Shown here piece after piece: positions 49,627 through 58,638 of a DNA stretch of 64,000 nucleotides. How positions within the stretch are numbered: position 1 is the first letter of the stretch; each line of letters starts with the position of its first letter. This DNA is from SZAS-103 sp038234715 (GTDB lineage: Bacteria > Pseudomonadota > Gammaproteobacteria > Xanthomonadales > Xanthomonadaceae). The stretch spans positions 62,001-126,000 of the forward strand of contig JBBQTD010000002.1 in the NCBI GenBank assembly GCA_038234715.1. The letters are read 5' to 3'. The position numbers and the translations under genes are program-made. The notes under the pieces are model-generated. The model ran no database searches. It was given only the letters and a program-made list of their open reading frames with translations, and was not told where the DNA came from.

Positions 49627-52600
49627 CTAGTCCGCGGCAATCACCGTGCGTGGGCGGCGCAATGGCGCACGTTCGCGTGCGCGGCGGATGGTCGCCACGG
49701 TCCAACTGCGAATATCGTCGAGCGTCGCATAGATGGTCGGAAGGAACAGCAGGCTGACCACCGTCGAGAACGCAAGACCGCCGGCGATCGCACGCGCCAT
49801 CGGGTAGTACGCCGGGCCGTCGCCGCCGATCTGGGTACCGCCGATGCACAGCGGCAACATGCCCACGATCGCGGTACTCATCGTCATCAGGATCGGACGC
49901 AGGCGTTCCTTGCAGCCCTCGACCAACGCATCGGTGCGATCGTATCCCAGACGCCTGAGGCTGTTGATGTGCTCGAAAAGCACGATGCCATTGTTCACCA
50001 CCACGCCCATCAGGACCAGGATGCCGATCGCCGCCATGATCGTTAACGTCGTACCGGTGATCCAGAACAGCCAGAACATGCCGAGCGCCGAGAACACGAT
50101 GCTGCTCACGATGGCGCTGGGCAACAGCAGCGACTCGAACAGCGCGGCCATCACCAGGTAGACCATGAACAGAGCGATCAACGTGTTGATGCCCATCTGG
50201 CTGCCGGCGTCGTCGTCCTGCTGGAATCCTCCGCCGAAATTGCTGCGATAGCCTGCTGGCAAGGTCGTGTTGGCGAGCACCTCTTCCATCGCCTTGCGCG
50301 CCTGGTCCATGGTCACGCCTGGTGGCATGTTCGCCTTGATGCCCAGTGTTGTCTGCCGATTTTGCCGGGATATCTGCGAAGCGCCCTTGCGCACCGCCAC
50401 GTCAACGACCGCAAGCAGTGGAATGCTGCTTCCGTCCTTGCGCCGCAGCGTCAGTCCTGAAAGATCCTTCATCCGGTAGCGATCGGCGCCGGCAAAGCGC
50501 GCCCAGACCGGCACATCGCCACCCGGCGTGCGGAACTCGTGCAAGGGCGCACCGCGCAATGCAATGCCCACGTAGCTGGCCACGTCCTGCGCGGAGAAGC
50601 CATATGCCGCCGCACGGTCGCGATTCACGCTGACCGCGACCTCGGCAGTCTCATCGCCGGTGTCGATGCGAACGTCGCGCAGTTCCTTGCGCGTCGCAAG
50701 GATGGAAACGAGGTTGTTTGCGATATCGGTCAGCGTCGCAGTCGAATCGCCATTGATGAACAGCTGGATGCCCTGGTCGCTGCCGCCGCCGCCATTGCCG
50801 TTGTCACCCTGGAAGCCGATGTCGGCGCGCGCGCTCTTCGGCATTTCCTTGCGGATCATTTCCTGGACCTCTTCTGAGGCCATCAATCCAGGTTGCGACT
50901 TGCGCAGAAGCATCCTGTCGATCAGCCGTGGTTGCGGGTCCACCAGGGTGATGAATGTTCCCGCGCCCTGGTTCGGGCTGAAGAACGAATAGGTCTGCTT
51001 GATCTGATAGCGCTTGCGGCGCGCATCCAGGAACCTCTCGACGTTCAGCACTTCGTCTGAAATCTGGTCGAGCGTATAGGCGCCCTTGAAGTTGTAGAAC
51101 AGGTTGATCTGCCTCCCGGCATCGTTCTTGAACATGTCGAACTTGGTGAGTTTCGCAGGCACGAAGCTCACCAGCACGATCGCCAGGATGCCGAGGATTG
51201 CCTTGCCGCGATGCGCAAGCGTCCAGCGCAGCACACGGCCGTAGCGGTCGCGGAGCCACGGCAGGAAGCCGCGCTTCGAACTCACCGAAGGCGGCGTCTT
51301 GAGCCGCGCCGAAATCATCGGAATCAGGCTCACTGCGACCAGCCACGATGAAAGCAGCGCAATCGTGATGGTGATGGCGACCTCGCCGAGGTACACGCTG
51401 ATTTCGTTTTTCGCGCCGAACAGGTTCGGCAGGAACACGATGATGCTGGCAAGCGTGCCCGCGCTGATCGCCATCTGCACGGCACGCGTGCCTTCGATCG
51501 CGCTGCGCCTCGGATTATCCGGATACTTCTCGCGGTACTGGTAGATGCTTTCGACCACCACGACGGCGTTGTCGACCAGCATGCCGACTCCCAGCAGCAA
51601 GCCCATCATCGACAGGATATTCAGGCTCATGCCGAGGAAGGACATTGCGCCGAGCGTGATCACGATGCACAACGGAATCGCCAGGCTCACCATAAAGGTC
51701 GACGGCCAGTGGCGCAGGAAATAGAACAGGATCAGCAGCGACAGCAGCGCACCGATGATGCCTGCCTGGACCAGGTCGTTGATCGATCCGGTCACGCCCT
51801 TGGCCTGGTTGCCGACGATGTTCTGCTGAACCCCCCTGAATTCGGGTTCCTTCTGGATCGCGTCCATCTCCTTGAGCACGGCGCGCGAGACGTTGACCAG
51901 GTTGGAATTGCGGTCGCGGTACACGTTGATGCCGACCGCCGGACGACCATCCAGACGTCGGCCGATGTCGGCCTTCTGCGGTTGCAGGTGGACGTCTGCG
52001 ATGTCCGAGAGCTTGAGGCCCTGTCCGTTGAGCACGATGTGGCGCAAACCGTCGAGGTTGTTGATCTCACCCACCGGCTGGACGCGGATGCGCTGCTTGC
52101 CGTCGTCGATTTCGCCGGCCGATACGGAAAAGTTCGCGGCCTGCAGGCGCGTCGCAAGATCGTTGAGGCTCAGTCCATGCGCGGTGAGCAGCTGCGGCGC
52201 AATGGCGATCTCCACCTCAGGCGGGAACGCGCCGGTGATCTCGACCCTGGCAACGCCCGGCACGCGCTCTATGCGCTTCTGCACGACGTTTTGCATCATC
52301 TGGTATTCACCGCGGAAGTCGCGGTTGCTGGCGAAGCGGATCTGCAACAGGGGAATGTCGCTGGGGGAGAACTTGAGCACCTGGAAATGTTGCAGGTCGG
52401 TGGGAAGCTCGGAGCGGATCGCATCGAGTCGGTCGTGCGCTTCCGACGCGGTGATCGCGATGTTCCGGTTCCAGTCGCTGAACTGCATCTGGATCGTCGA
52501 GCCGTCGGGGCCGCTCGTGGAATTCATTTCCTTGATGCCCGACAGCGTCGCCAGCGCCTCCTCGGCGGGCCGCGTGATCGTGCGTTCGACTTCCTCCGGC

Positions 52601-52764
52601 GTCGAACCCGGATATGGCAATTGCACCAGCACGAACGGAAAGCTCACCTCGGGGAACTGTTCGAGCGGCAGGCGGAACGCGGCGATGATCCCGATGACAA
52701 CCAGCGAGACATAGAACATCACCGCGGTGACGGGTCGGCGCAGGCTCAACTCCGCAAGGCTCAT
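49627..52764 (-). CDS. RND efflux transporter, second permease
   Basis: A 1045-residue inner-membrane RND transporter with 12 transmembrane helices and two large periplasmic loops, exporting drugs or other compounds with proton flow. TM4 reads GVGMLVDNAVVVVESI, with one Asp at the proton-relay position where AcrB has two, and TM10-11 regions are typical (VMAALFESLLLPSAI). It overlaps the first permease by four bases as ATGA. No outer-membrane factor is next to it. It may form a heteromeric pump with the upstream permease, as MdtB and MdtC do. Confidence 0.92.
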   Translation of the reverse strand: MSLAELSLRRPVTAVMFYVSLVVIGIIAAFRLPLEQFPEVSFPFVLVQLPYPGSTPEEVERTITRPAEEALATLSGIKEMNSTSGPDGSTIQMQFSDWNRNIAITASEAHDRLDAIRSELPTDLQHFQVLKFSPSDIPLLQIRFASNRDFRGEYQMMQNVVQKRIERVPGVARVEITGAFPPEVEIAIAPQLLTAHGLSLNDLATRLQAANFSVSAGEIDDGKQRIRVQPVGEINNLDGLRHIVLNGQGLKLSDIADVHLQPQKADIGRRLDGRPAVGINVYRDRNSNLVNVSRAVLKEMDAIQKEPEFRGVQQNIVGNQAKGVTGSINDLVQAGIIGALLSLLILFYFLRHWPSTFMVSLAIPLCIVITLGAMSFLGMSLNILSMMGLLLGVGMLVDNAVVVVESIYQYREKYPDNPRRSAIEGTRAVQMAISAGTLASIIVFLPNLFGAKNEISVYLGEVAITITIALLSSWLVAVSLIPMISARLKTPPSVSSKRGFLPWLRDRYGRVLRWTLAHRGKAILGILAIVLVSFVPAKLTKFDMFKNDAGRQINLFYNFKGAYTLDQISDEVLNVERFLDARRKRYQIKQTYSFFSPNQGAGTFITLVDPQPRLIDRMLLRKSQPGLMASEEVQEMIRKEMPKSARADIGFQGDNGNGGGGSDQGIQLFINGDSTATLTDIANNLVSILATRKELRDVRIDTGDETAEVAVSVNRDRAAAYGFSAQDVASYVGIALRGAPLHEFRTPGGDVPVWARFAGADRYRMKDLSGLTLRRKDGSSIPLLAVVDVAVRKGASQISRQNRQTTLGIKANMPPGVTMDQARKAMEEVLANTTLPAGYRSNFGGGFQQDDDAGSQMGINTLIALFMVYLVMAALFESLLLPSAIVSSIVFSALGMFWLFWITGTTLTIMAAIGILVLMGVVVNNGIVLFEHINSLRRLGYDRTDALVEGCKERLRPILMTMSTAIVGMLPLCIGGTQIGGDGPAYYPMARAIAGGLAFSTVVSLLFLPTIYATLDDIRSWTVATIRRARERAPLRRPRTVIAAD

Positions 52765-55700
52765 GGCGCTGTCTCCCCTCCCATTTCGCGGATGGCCACG
52801 GCAGTTCCGAGGCGAATGTCATGGTGCACTGCCGGATGGTCGCGGGCACCGGCTGCACGCAGGCCGCGTTCGCGCCACTTCGCATCCGAACTGCGATCGA
52901 GCAGGTCGTACATGACCGGAATCACGACCAGGGTCAGCAAGGTGGAGACCAGCAGGCCGCCGATCACGGTGATCGCCATGGGCGCACGCACCTCCGCGCC
53001 GTCGCCGCCGAAGAACGCAAGTGGCGCGAAGCCGAACAGCGCGGTCAACGTCGTCATCACGATTGGCCGCAGGCGAGACACGGCGCCCTGCTGGATCGCA
53101 TCGCGCTTGGTCAAGCCCTGCTCGCGCAACTGGTTGACCTTGTCGACCAGCAGAATCGCGTTCTTCACCACGATCCCGACCAGCAGGATCATGCCGATGA
53201 ACACCACGATCGAAATCGGCGAGTGACTGATCCAGAGCGCCATCACCGCGCCGACGATCGCAAGCGGGATGGTGAACAGGATCACGAACGGATGCAGCAA
53301 TGATTCGAACTGCGATGCCATCACCAGGTAGACCAGGAAAATCGCGAGTGCGAATGCGAACATCAGCGACTTGATCGATGCGTCGAGCTCCTCTCCTTCG
53401 CCACCGATGTGCATGCGCACGTCGGCACCGAGCGGGTTTTTCGCGGCGAGGTCCTCGACTTCCTTCACCGCGGTGCCAAGATCGATGTCGCGCAGATTCG
53501 CAGAGACGATCGCAACGCGCGCCTGGTCGACACGATGGATCTCGCTCGGGCCCACCGTGGCAACCACGTCGGCGACGGCATCCAGGGTGACCGGATGCGC
53601 ACCTTCCGGATTCACGATGATCTTGCGGATCGCCGCGATCGAATTGCGGTCGGATGCGCGTGCGCGCACCAGCACGTCGATCTTGCGGTCGCGGAAGCTG
53701 TAGCGCGTTGCGACGTCGCCGCGCACCTTGTTCACCACCTGGTCCGCGATCTGCCGCGTGGTCAGGCCAAGGGCGGCGGCGCGATCCTGGTCGAAACGGA
53801 TCTGCACTTCCGGGAAACCTTCCTCGACCGTGGACTTGATGTCGGCAAAATGCGGCGAATCCTGCATCAGCCGTGTCAGCTTGCGGCCTGCCTTGGCCAC
53901 CTGGTCGAGGTCCTGCCCGCGCAATTCGATTTCGAGCGGCGTGGAAAAGCTGAAGATCTGCGGGCGGCCGAACTTGGTCTGCACGTCCGGATAGCCCTTC
54001 ATCGTCGCGCGCATCTTGTCGGTTTCGCGCGTTTCCGACGCCTTGGTCAGGCTCGCACCCATGATCACGTCGAGCGTTGCGATGTTCTCGCCGGATTCGG
54101 TCGGGTTCGCATCCAACCGCGTACCCGGCCCACTCACGCCATACAACTGCTGTACGCCGCTGTCCTTGCCGTGCTTGCGCTCGATCGCCTGCACCAGCGC
54201 ATCGGTCTCGCGCAGCTGGGTGCCCGCCGGCAGCTTCGCGGTCATCTGGAAGCGATCCTGCGCGAACTGCGGGATCAGGTCGGTGCCGAGCGTACTGGCG
54301 ACCAGCAATGCGACGGCGAAGGCGATCGCGGCGGTGCCGAGCACGGGCAAAGGATGCCGCATCGCCGTCGGCAGCAATTTCTGGTAGCGGGCAGCGGCCC
54401 AGTCGTAGGGAATCAGCACGAGCCTGCCAACCCGGGTAAGGGCCCAGCCGACGTACCTGGCGAAAAAGCGCCCCAGCGTGGTGACGACCCACGAAATGCC
54501 AAACACGCCGCTGGACGTTGTCACCCGGACGGCCTTGCCAGCCCCCCCGACGACGCGTCCGACACGGCCTTTCGGCTGCCCCGGACCATGCGGCTGCTCC
54601 TCTTCGAACGACAACGGCGCCTTGCTCTTGAGCGACGACAGCATCGGTATCAGGGTCAGCGATACGGCCAGCGAAATCATCAGCGCGATCGACACCGTCA
54701 GCGCCTGGTCCTTGAACAGCTGTCCCGCGACGCCTTGCACGAACACCAGCGGAAAGAACACCGACACCGTAGTGAGCGTCGAGGCGACAACTGCCATGCT
54801 GACTTCGCGCGTTCCGGTGATCGCGGCGTCAAGCACGCCCAGCCCGCGTTCGCGCGCCTTTGCGATGCTTTCGAGCACGACGATCGAATCGTCGACGACC
54901 AGTCCCGTCGCGAGCGCCAGCCCGGCCAGCGACATCACGTTGAGGTTGAGCCCCAGCCGGCCCATGAAGAAAAACGTGGTGATGATCGAGACCGGCAACG
55001 ACAACCCGATCACGAACGTGCTCCAGCCGTCGTGCAGGAAGAAGAAGATGATCAGGATTGCAAACACGCCACCGAGCAGCGCTTCGAACTTCACGTCGTG
55101 CAACGCGCTCTGGATGAAGATCGACTGGTCCTGGATCGTGGTCAGTTCGGTGCCGTAGGGCAGCTCCTTGTTCTGCGTGACCAGTGCGGCGTTGACCGCC
55201 GTGGCCACGTTCACTGTATTCGCATCGCCTTCCTTGTAGATCGCCAGCTCGACCGCTTCCTGGCCGCCAAGGCGAATGATCGCCTCGCGATCCTTGTAGC
55301 CCTGCGACACCGTGGCCACGTCGTGCAGCCGGATCGGCACGCCGTCCTGGTTCGCGATCAACAGGTCGCGCATCTGGTCGAGGCCGGTGAACTGGTTGAC
55401 GGTACGCACCAGGTACCGCTGCGTACCTTCTTCGATGCGACCGCCGGAGACGTTGACGTTCTCCTGGTTCAGCCGATCGATTACCTGCTGGATCGACATC
55501 TTGTGCTGCGCGAGGCTCTGCTGGTCGATCGCGACTTCGACCTGATCCTCCAGGCCACCACCAACCTTGACCGCAGCCACGCCGGCGACTGTCTCCAGGC
55601 GTTTCTTGAGCTGGTCCTCGGCATACCGACGCAAGCGCATCAACTCGGCCTGTGAGGACCCCGCTTCTCCAGCCGCCATGTTTTTCGTGGCGTCGGATTT

Positions 55701-56153
55701 GGTGGTCAGCACCAGCCTCATGATCGGCTCGGTCGACGGATTGAATCGCAGCAGCACGGGCGCGGAGACATCCAGCGGCAACTGCAGCGACTGCAGCTTG
55801 TCGCGCACATCGATGCTGGCCTGGTCCATTTCGGTACCCCAGGCGAACTCGAGCACGACGTCGCTCTGCCCGGTTTGCGAGGTCGAGTGGAGCTTGCGCA
55901 GCCCCTTCACCACGCCGACTGCTTCCTCGACCGGTTGGCTGACCAGCGTTTCGATCTCGGTCGGCGCCGCACCGGTGTACTGGGTACGCACCGTGAGCGT
56001 CGGGTAGCTCAGGTCAGGCAGCAATCCGACCTTGAGCCCGAACAACGCGATCACGCCGAAAAGCACGAATGTGAAGGTCACCATGGCGACCGTGACGCGA
56101 CGACGCGTCGCGAATGCGATCAGGCCGCCGCCCGGGGAAGTCGATGGCTGCAT
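52761..56153 (-). CDS. RND efflux transporter, first permease
   Basis: A 1130-residue RND transporter with the proton-relay pair intact in TM4 (GLVVDDSIVVLESI) and other family motifs (PTEIETLVSQPVEEAVG; VMASQFESLLHPFVILFT). It is about 90 residues longer than usual owing to an insert (EEEQPHGPGQPKGRVGRVVGGAG and following hydrophobic stretch) between TM6 and TM7, near residues 530-620. Start ATG 56153 lies one base past the adaptor stop; the longer frame overlaps the adaptor and is rejected. It is the middle gene of adaptor - permease - permease. Confidence 0.92.
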   Translation of the reverse strand: MQPSTSPGGGLIAFATRRRVTVAMVTFTFVLFGVIALFGLKVGLLPDLSYPTLTVRTQYTGAAPTEIETLVSQPVEEAVGVVKGLRKLHSTSQTGQSDVVLEFAWGTEMDQASIDVRDKLQSLQLPLDVSAPVLLRFNPSTEPIMRLVLTTKSDATKNMAAGEAGSSQAELMRLRRYAEDQLKKRLETVAGVAAVKVGGGLEDQVEVAIDQQSLAQHKMSIQQVIDRLNQENVNVSGGRIEEGTQRYLVRTVNQFTGLDQMRDLLIANQDGVPIRLHDVATVSQGYKDREAIIRLGGQEAVELAIYKEGDANTVNVATAVNAALVTQNKELPYGTELTTIQDQSIFIQSALHDVKFEALLGGVFAILIIFFFLHDGWSTFVIGLSLPVSIITTFFFMGRLGLNLNVMSLAGLALATGLVVDDSIVVLESIAKARERGLGVLDAAITGTREVSMAVVASTLTTVSVFFPLVFVQGVAGQLFKDQALTVSIALMISLAVSLTLIPMLSSLKSKAPLSFEEEQPHGPGQPKGRVGRVVGGAGKAVRVTTSSGVFGISWVVTTLGRFFARYVGWALTRVGRLVLIPYDWAAARYQKLLPTAMRHPLPVLGTAAIAFAVALLVASTLGTDLIPQFAQDRFQMTAKLPAGTQLRETDALVQAIERKHGKDSGVQQLYGVSGPGTRLDANPTESGENIATLDVIMGASLTKASETRETDKMRATMKGYPDVQTKFGRPQIFSFSTPLEIELRGQDLDQVAKAGRKLTRLMQDSPHFADIKSTVEEGFPEVQIRFDQDRAAALGLTTRQIADQVVNKVRGDVATRYSFRDRKIDVLVRARASDRNSIAAIRKIIVNPEGAHPVTLDAVADVVATVGPSEIHRVDQARVAIVSANLRDIDLGTAVKEVEDLAAKNPLGADVRMHIGGEGEELDASIKSLMFAFALAIFLVYLVMASQFESLLHPFVILFTIPLAIVGAVMALWISHSPISIVVFIGMILLVGIVVKNAILLVDKVNQLREQGLTKRDAIQQGAVSRLRPIVMTTLTALFGFAPLAFFGGDGAEVRAPMAITVIGGLLVSTLLTLVVIPVMYDLLDRSSDAKWRERGLRAAGARDHPAVHHDIRLGTAVAIREMGGETAP

Positions 56154-56154
56154 G

Positions 56155-57411
56155 TCAGTGCTTTGCAACGCTGGCATCGGTCGGCGACTTGGAAGCCACC
56201 GCGCCGCCGATAACATCGACCTTGGCGCCGTCGCGGATCGCAACCTTGCCTGCAGTCACCACCTGGTCGCCCTCGACCAGGCCCGAGCGGACCTCTGCAA
56301 GTTCGCCATCGATATAGCCCAGCTTGAGCGAGACGCGCACCGCCTTGCTCTTGCGCACGACGTACACGGCGGGCTCGCCTTCGTCTTCGAGCAGCGCCAC
56401 GCGCGGAATCGTCAGCGCATCGGTGCGGCTGTCATAGACAACGCCAATGCGACCGAACATGCCGGGCTTGAGGCCGCCGTCGCCGGCAAACGCGCAGACC
56501 ACGCGGAACGTCCCGCTACCGGAGTCGACGACCGGGCTGATCCGATCGATCTTGCCACGGAACGTCTTGCCCGCAACCGCGTCCACCAGCAGCGACACCG
56601 GCAGCCCCGCCTTCATCGTCGCCAGTTGGCGCTCCGGAACATTCAAGACCGCTTCGAGATGGCTGTCATCGACGACCCGGAACAGCGGCGCATTGAGCTG
56701 GATCAGGTTACCGACCTTGACCATGCGCTGCGCCACGACGCCGGAGATCGGCGCGGTGATATTGGTATACGACAGTTCGAGCTGCGCGATGTTGAGTGCC
56801 GCGCGCGCACTGTCGAGATCGAAGCGGATCTGATCGTTCGCCTCGGTGCTCACCAGCTTGGCGGCGACCATTTTTTGCGAGCGTTCGTAATTCGCCTCCA
56901 GCTTGCGCACCGCCGCGTCCGCCTGGGTGACCTGCAACCGCTGGTGTTCGCTGTCCAGCCGCGCAAGTACCTGGCCCTTCTGCACGCGCTGGCCTTCCTC
57001 GGTCAGGATGGCCAGCACGATGCCTGACGCCTTCGACACCACCTGCGCCTCGCTTGGGGCATCCAGCGATGCGGTCCCACTGTAGCTGGCCGAGATCGGC
57101 CGACGCTCGACTTTCGCAACCTCAACCGGCACGGCGGTGTCTTCCTTCTTGCCATCCTTGCCGTCCTTGCCGTCCTTGCCATCTTTTCCATCGGCGGCAT
57201 CGCTCGCCGTGCTGCTTGCAGCCGTCTGCGTGGCCGTGGAACTGGCAGCGTCGCTGCGCTTGCAGGCGGGTAGCGCGAGCACCAGCGCCACCATCGCTGG
57301 TGCCAACAGCGACAGCGCCAAGGCACGTCGCGGGACATTCGCCGCTGGCAGGGAGGCGGACCCGGAAAGGGTCGGATCAGGGTGTATCGATTTCGAGCTG
57401 AGAGGCTTCAT
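56155..57411 (-). CDS. RND periplasmic adaptor (membrane fusion lipoprotein)
   Basis: A 418-residue periplasmic adaptor that links the permeases to an outer-membrane channel. A hydrophobic signal region ends in LPACKRS, a possible lipobox (Cys about 50). A low-complexity linker follows, Gly-Lys-Asp repeated about five times (near residues 73-90), then the adaptor core with a barrel-hybrid-lipoyl arrangement: VEVAKVERRPI, a lipoyl segment ILTEEGQRVQKGQVLARLD and the coiled coil. It heads the operon; a 24-bp palindrome lies about 25 bases upstream of its start. Confidence 0.9.
   Translation of the reverse strand: MKPLSSKSIHPDPTLSGSASLPAANVPRRALALSLLAPAMVALVLALPACKRSDAASSTATQTAASSTASDAADGKDGKDGKDGKDGKKEDTAVPVEVAKVERRPISASYSGTASLDAPSEAQVVSKASGIVLAILTEEGQRVQKGQVLARLDSEHQRLQVTQADAAVRKLEANYERSQKMVAAKLVSTEANDQIRFDLDSARAALNIAQLELSYTNITAPISGVVAQRMVKVGNLIQLNAPLFRVVDDSHLEAVLNVPERQLATMKAGLPVSLLVDAVAGKTFRGKIDRISPVVDSGSGTFRVVCAFAGDGGLKPGMFGRIGVVYDSRTDALTIPRVALLEDEGEPAVYVVRKSKAVRVSLKLGYIDGELAEVRSGLVEGDQVVTAGKVAIRDGAKVDVIGGAVASKSPTDASVAKH
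57149..57190 (-). repeat. 9-bp repeats coding for Gly-Lys-Asp in the adaptor linker
   Basis: The plus strand reads GCCGTCCTT repeated, with slight variation at the ends, coding on the minus strand for GKD units. Such 9-bp repeats can change in number by slippage without shifting frame. Confidence 0.8.
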
Positions 57412-57435
57412 CGTGGCCTGTAGTGCGCTGGTTAT

Positions 57436-57459
57436 GGTGTTGTATCTAAGTATAACACC
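57436..57459. promoter_or_regulatory. Palindromic operator upstream of RND operon
   Basis: GGTGTT-N12-AACACC with partial symmetry in the middle (TAT/ATA elements), lying about 25 to 48 bases upstream of the adaptor start and overlapping a TATACT on the minus strand that could be a -10. It has the size and position expected of a TetR- or MarR-type repressor site. No regulator gene is adjacent. Confidence 0.65.
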
Positions 57460-57793
57460 TTGTGCGCCCGGACGATCCCGAGCATGCCGAAGTGTGTCTT
57501 AAGCAGAAGTGCTTTCGCACATGCGTGAAGTCACGATGACCCTTGGCCTATTCCCTTGTGCAACTGCCCCGACGCGAAGAGAATCCGATCCGCGCATTGC
57601 TCGCCTGCGACCGCATCACCCATCGGCAAACGACGTTCCCGTGTTTGCCGATGCCCTTGTTCTGAGTCGGTTCGCAAGCGAATAGTTGCAATCACTGCAC
57701 TCGCCGACGCAACTATTTCCAGGGCTTGCAACAGCGGTCCGCAACGTGGCTCCGATTCCGATGTCCTCATTCGCCGATTCGCGCTTGATGGCT
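57460..57793. other. Intergenic region with strong inverted repeats
   Basis: No gene is supported here. Two inverted repeats stand out: CATCGGCAAAC (57621-57631) with GTTTGCCGATG (57643-57653), an 11-bp perfect stem with an 11-base loop; and GAATAGTTGC (57681-57690) with GCAACTATTTC (57710-57720), about 9 bp. Neither is followed by a T-run, so they are not ordinary terminators. A structured leader or small RNA is possible. Confidence 0.5.
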
Positions 57794-57822
57794 TTGGGCA
57801 TCGCGCCCACTCACGCTATACT
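57794..57822 (+). promoter_or_regulatory. Promoter for the cytochrome c pair
   Basis: TTGGGC (57794-57799), a 17-bp spacer and TATACT (57817-57822), 33 bases before the first cytochrome start. Confidence 0.6.
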
Positions 57823-57854
57823 TCGCGCCTCGCCATCGCCGACGATGCCTTGCA

Positions 57855-58217
57855 ATGAAATCAGACTCGACGAAACCGGCTGTGGTCAAAGCCGCCCTGC
57901 TGCTCACCGCCGCCGTGTCGCTGGCCCTTGCCAGCATGTCCGCAGTCGCCAAGGGCGATCCGGTGGAAGGCAAGAAACTCATTTACACCTGTACCGGATG
58001 CCACGGCATCGAGGGCTACAAGAACGCTTATCCGAACTATCACGTTCCCAAGCTGGGCGGCCAGAACGAGCAGTACATCGTCAATGCGCTGACCGAATAC
58101 AAGCATGGCGACCGCGCCCACCCAACCATGCGCGCGCAAGCCGAGAGTTTCTCGGACAAGGACATCGCGAACATCGCCGCCTACCTGTCCACCGTTGGCA
58201 CGGAGGGCGAGAAGTGA
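57855..58217 (+). CDS. Periplasmic c-type cytochrome (c4/c5-like)
   Basis: A 120-residue mono-heme cytochrome c. A signal peptide ends near residue 31 (SAVA), the heme site is CTGCH (near 46), and the axial Met may be in HPTMRAQAESFSD. The C-terminal segment SDKDIANIAAYLSTV is typical of class I cytochromes c of the c4/c5 type. It is followed with a GTGA overlap by a second related cytochrome, so two single-heme units are made side by side, perhaps acting like the two halves of a c4 cytochrome. They probably carry electrons in the periplasm, e.g. to an oxidase. Confidence 0.9.
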   Translation: MKSDSTKPAVVKAALLLTAAVSLALASMSAVAKGDPVEGKKLIYTCTGCHGIEGYKNAYPNYHVPKLGGQNEQYIVNALTEYKHGDRAHPTMRAQAESFSDKDIANIAAYLSTVGTEGEK

Positions 58218-58576
58218 TCCTTCCCTCCCTGCAGCTGCGATCGATCGCGCCGCGCCTGCTTGCCACGACGCTGCTGTTCGCACTGGCCGGCAGCGCATAC
58301 GCCGGAGGCGATCCCGCCGCGGGCGCGAACAAGGCCAAGCCCTGCTCTGCCTGCCACAGCAACGCGATCCAGGACCAGCAGTACCCCCGCCTAGGTGGCC
58401 AATACGCCGACTACCTCAGCCGCGCGCTGCACGAATACAAGACCGGTGAGCGCAAGAATCCAACCATGGCCGGCATGGCCGCGCCGCTCAGCGACCAGGA
58501 CATAGAAGACATCGCCGCGTACTACGCGTCGCTTCCCGGCAAGCTGCACGACCTGAGCCATTTGAAGAAGAAGTAG
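58214..58576 (+). CDS. Second periplasmic c-type cytochrome
   Basis: A 120-residue mono-heme cytochrome with signal peptide (ending AYA near 30), heme motif CSACH near 44, RLGGQYADYLSRALHEYKTGERKNPTMAGM with the likely axial Met, and SDQDIEDIAAYYASLPG at the C-terminus. The GTG start at 58214 overlaps the previous stop as GTGA, so translation is coupled. Similar in size and layout to its neighbour; likely a recent or ancient duplication. Followed by a strong terminator. Confidence 0.9.
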   Translation: MILPSLQLRSIAPRLLATTLLFALAGSAYAGGDPAAGANKAKPCSACHSNAIQDQQYPRLGGQYADYLSRALHEYKTGERKNPTMAGMAAPLSDQDIEDIAAYYASLPGKLHDLSHLKKK

Positions 58577-58598
58577 GCGATCGTACGTGCGTACAAAG

Positions 58599-58622
58599 GC
58601 CCCGCCCGTCGGGGCTTTTTTT
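58599..58622 (+). terminator. Rho-independent terminator after the cytochromes
   Basis: GCCCCG, a five-base loop and CGGGGC are followed by seven T residues, 22 bases past the second cytochrome stop. Confidence 0.9.
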
Positions 58623-58638
58623 GCACAGAGTCCATGTG

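Noticed and set aside
53409..55655. 748-codon plus-strand open frame antisense to the first RND permease
   Set aside because: No family likeness, and the minus-strand gene has complete RND motifs.
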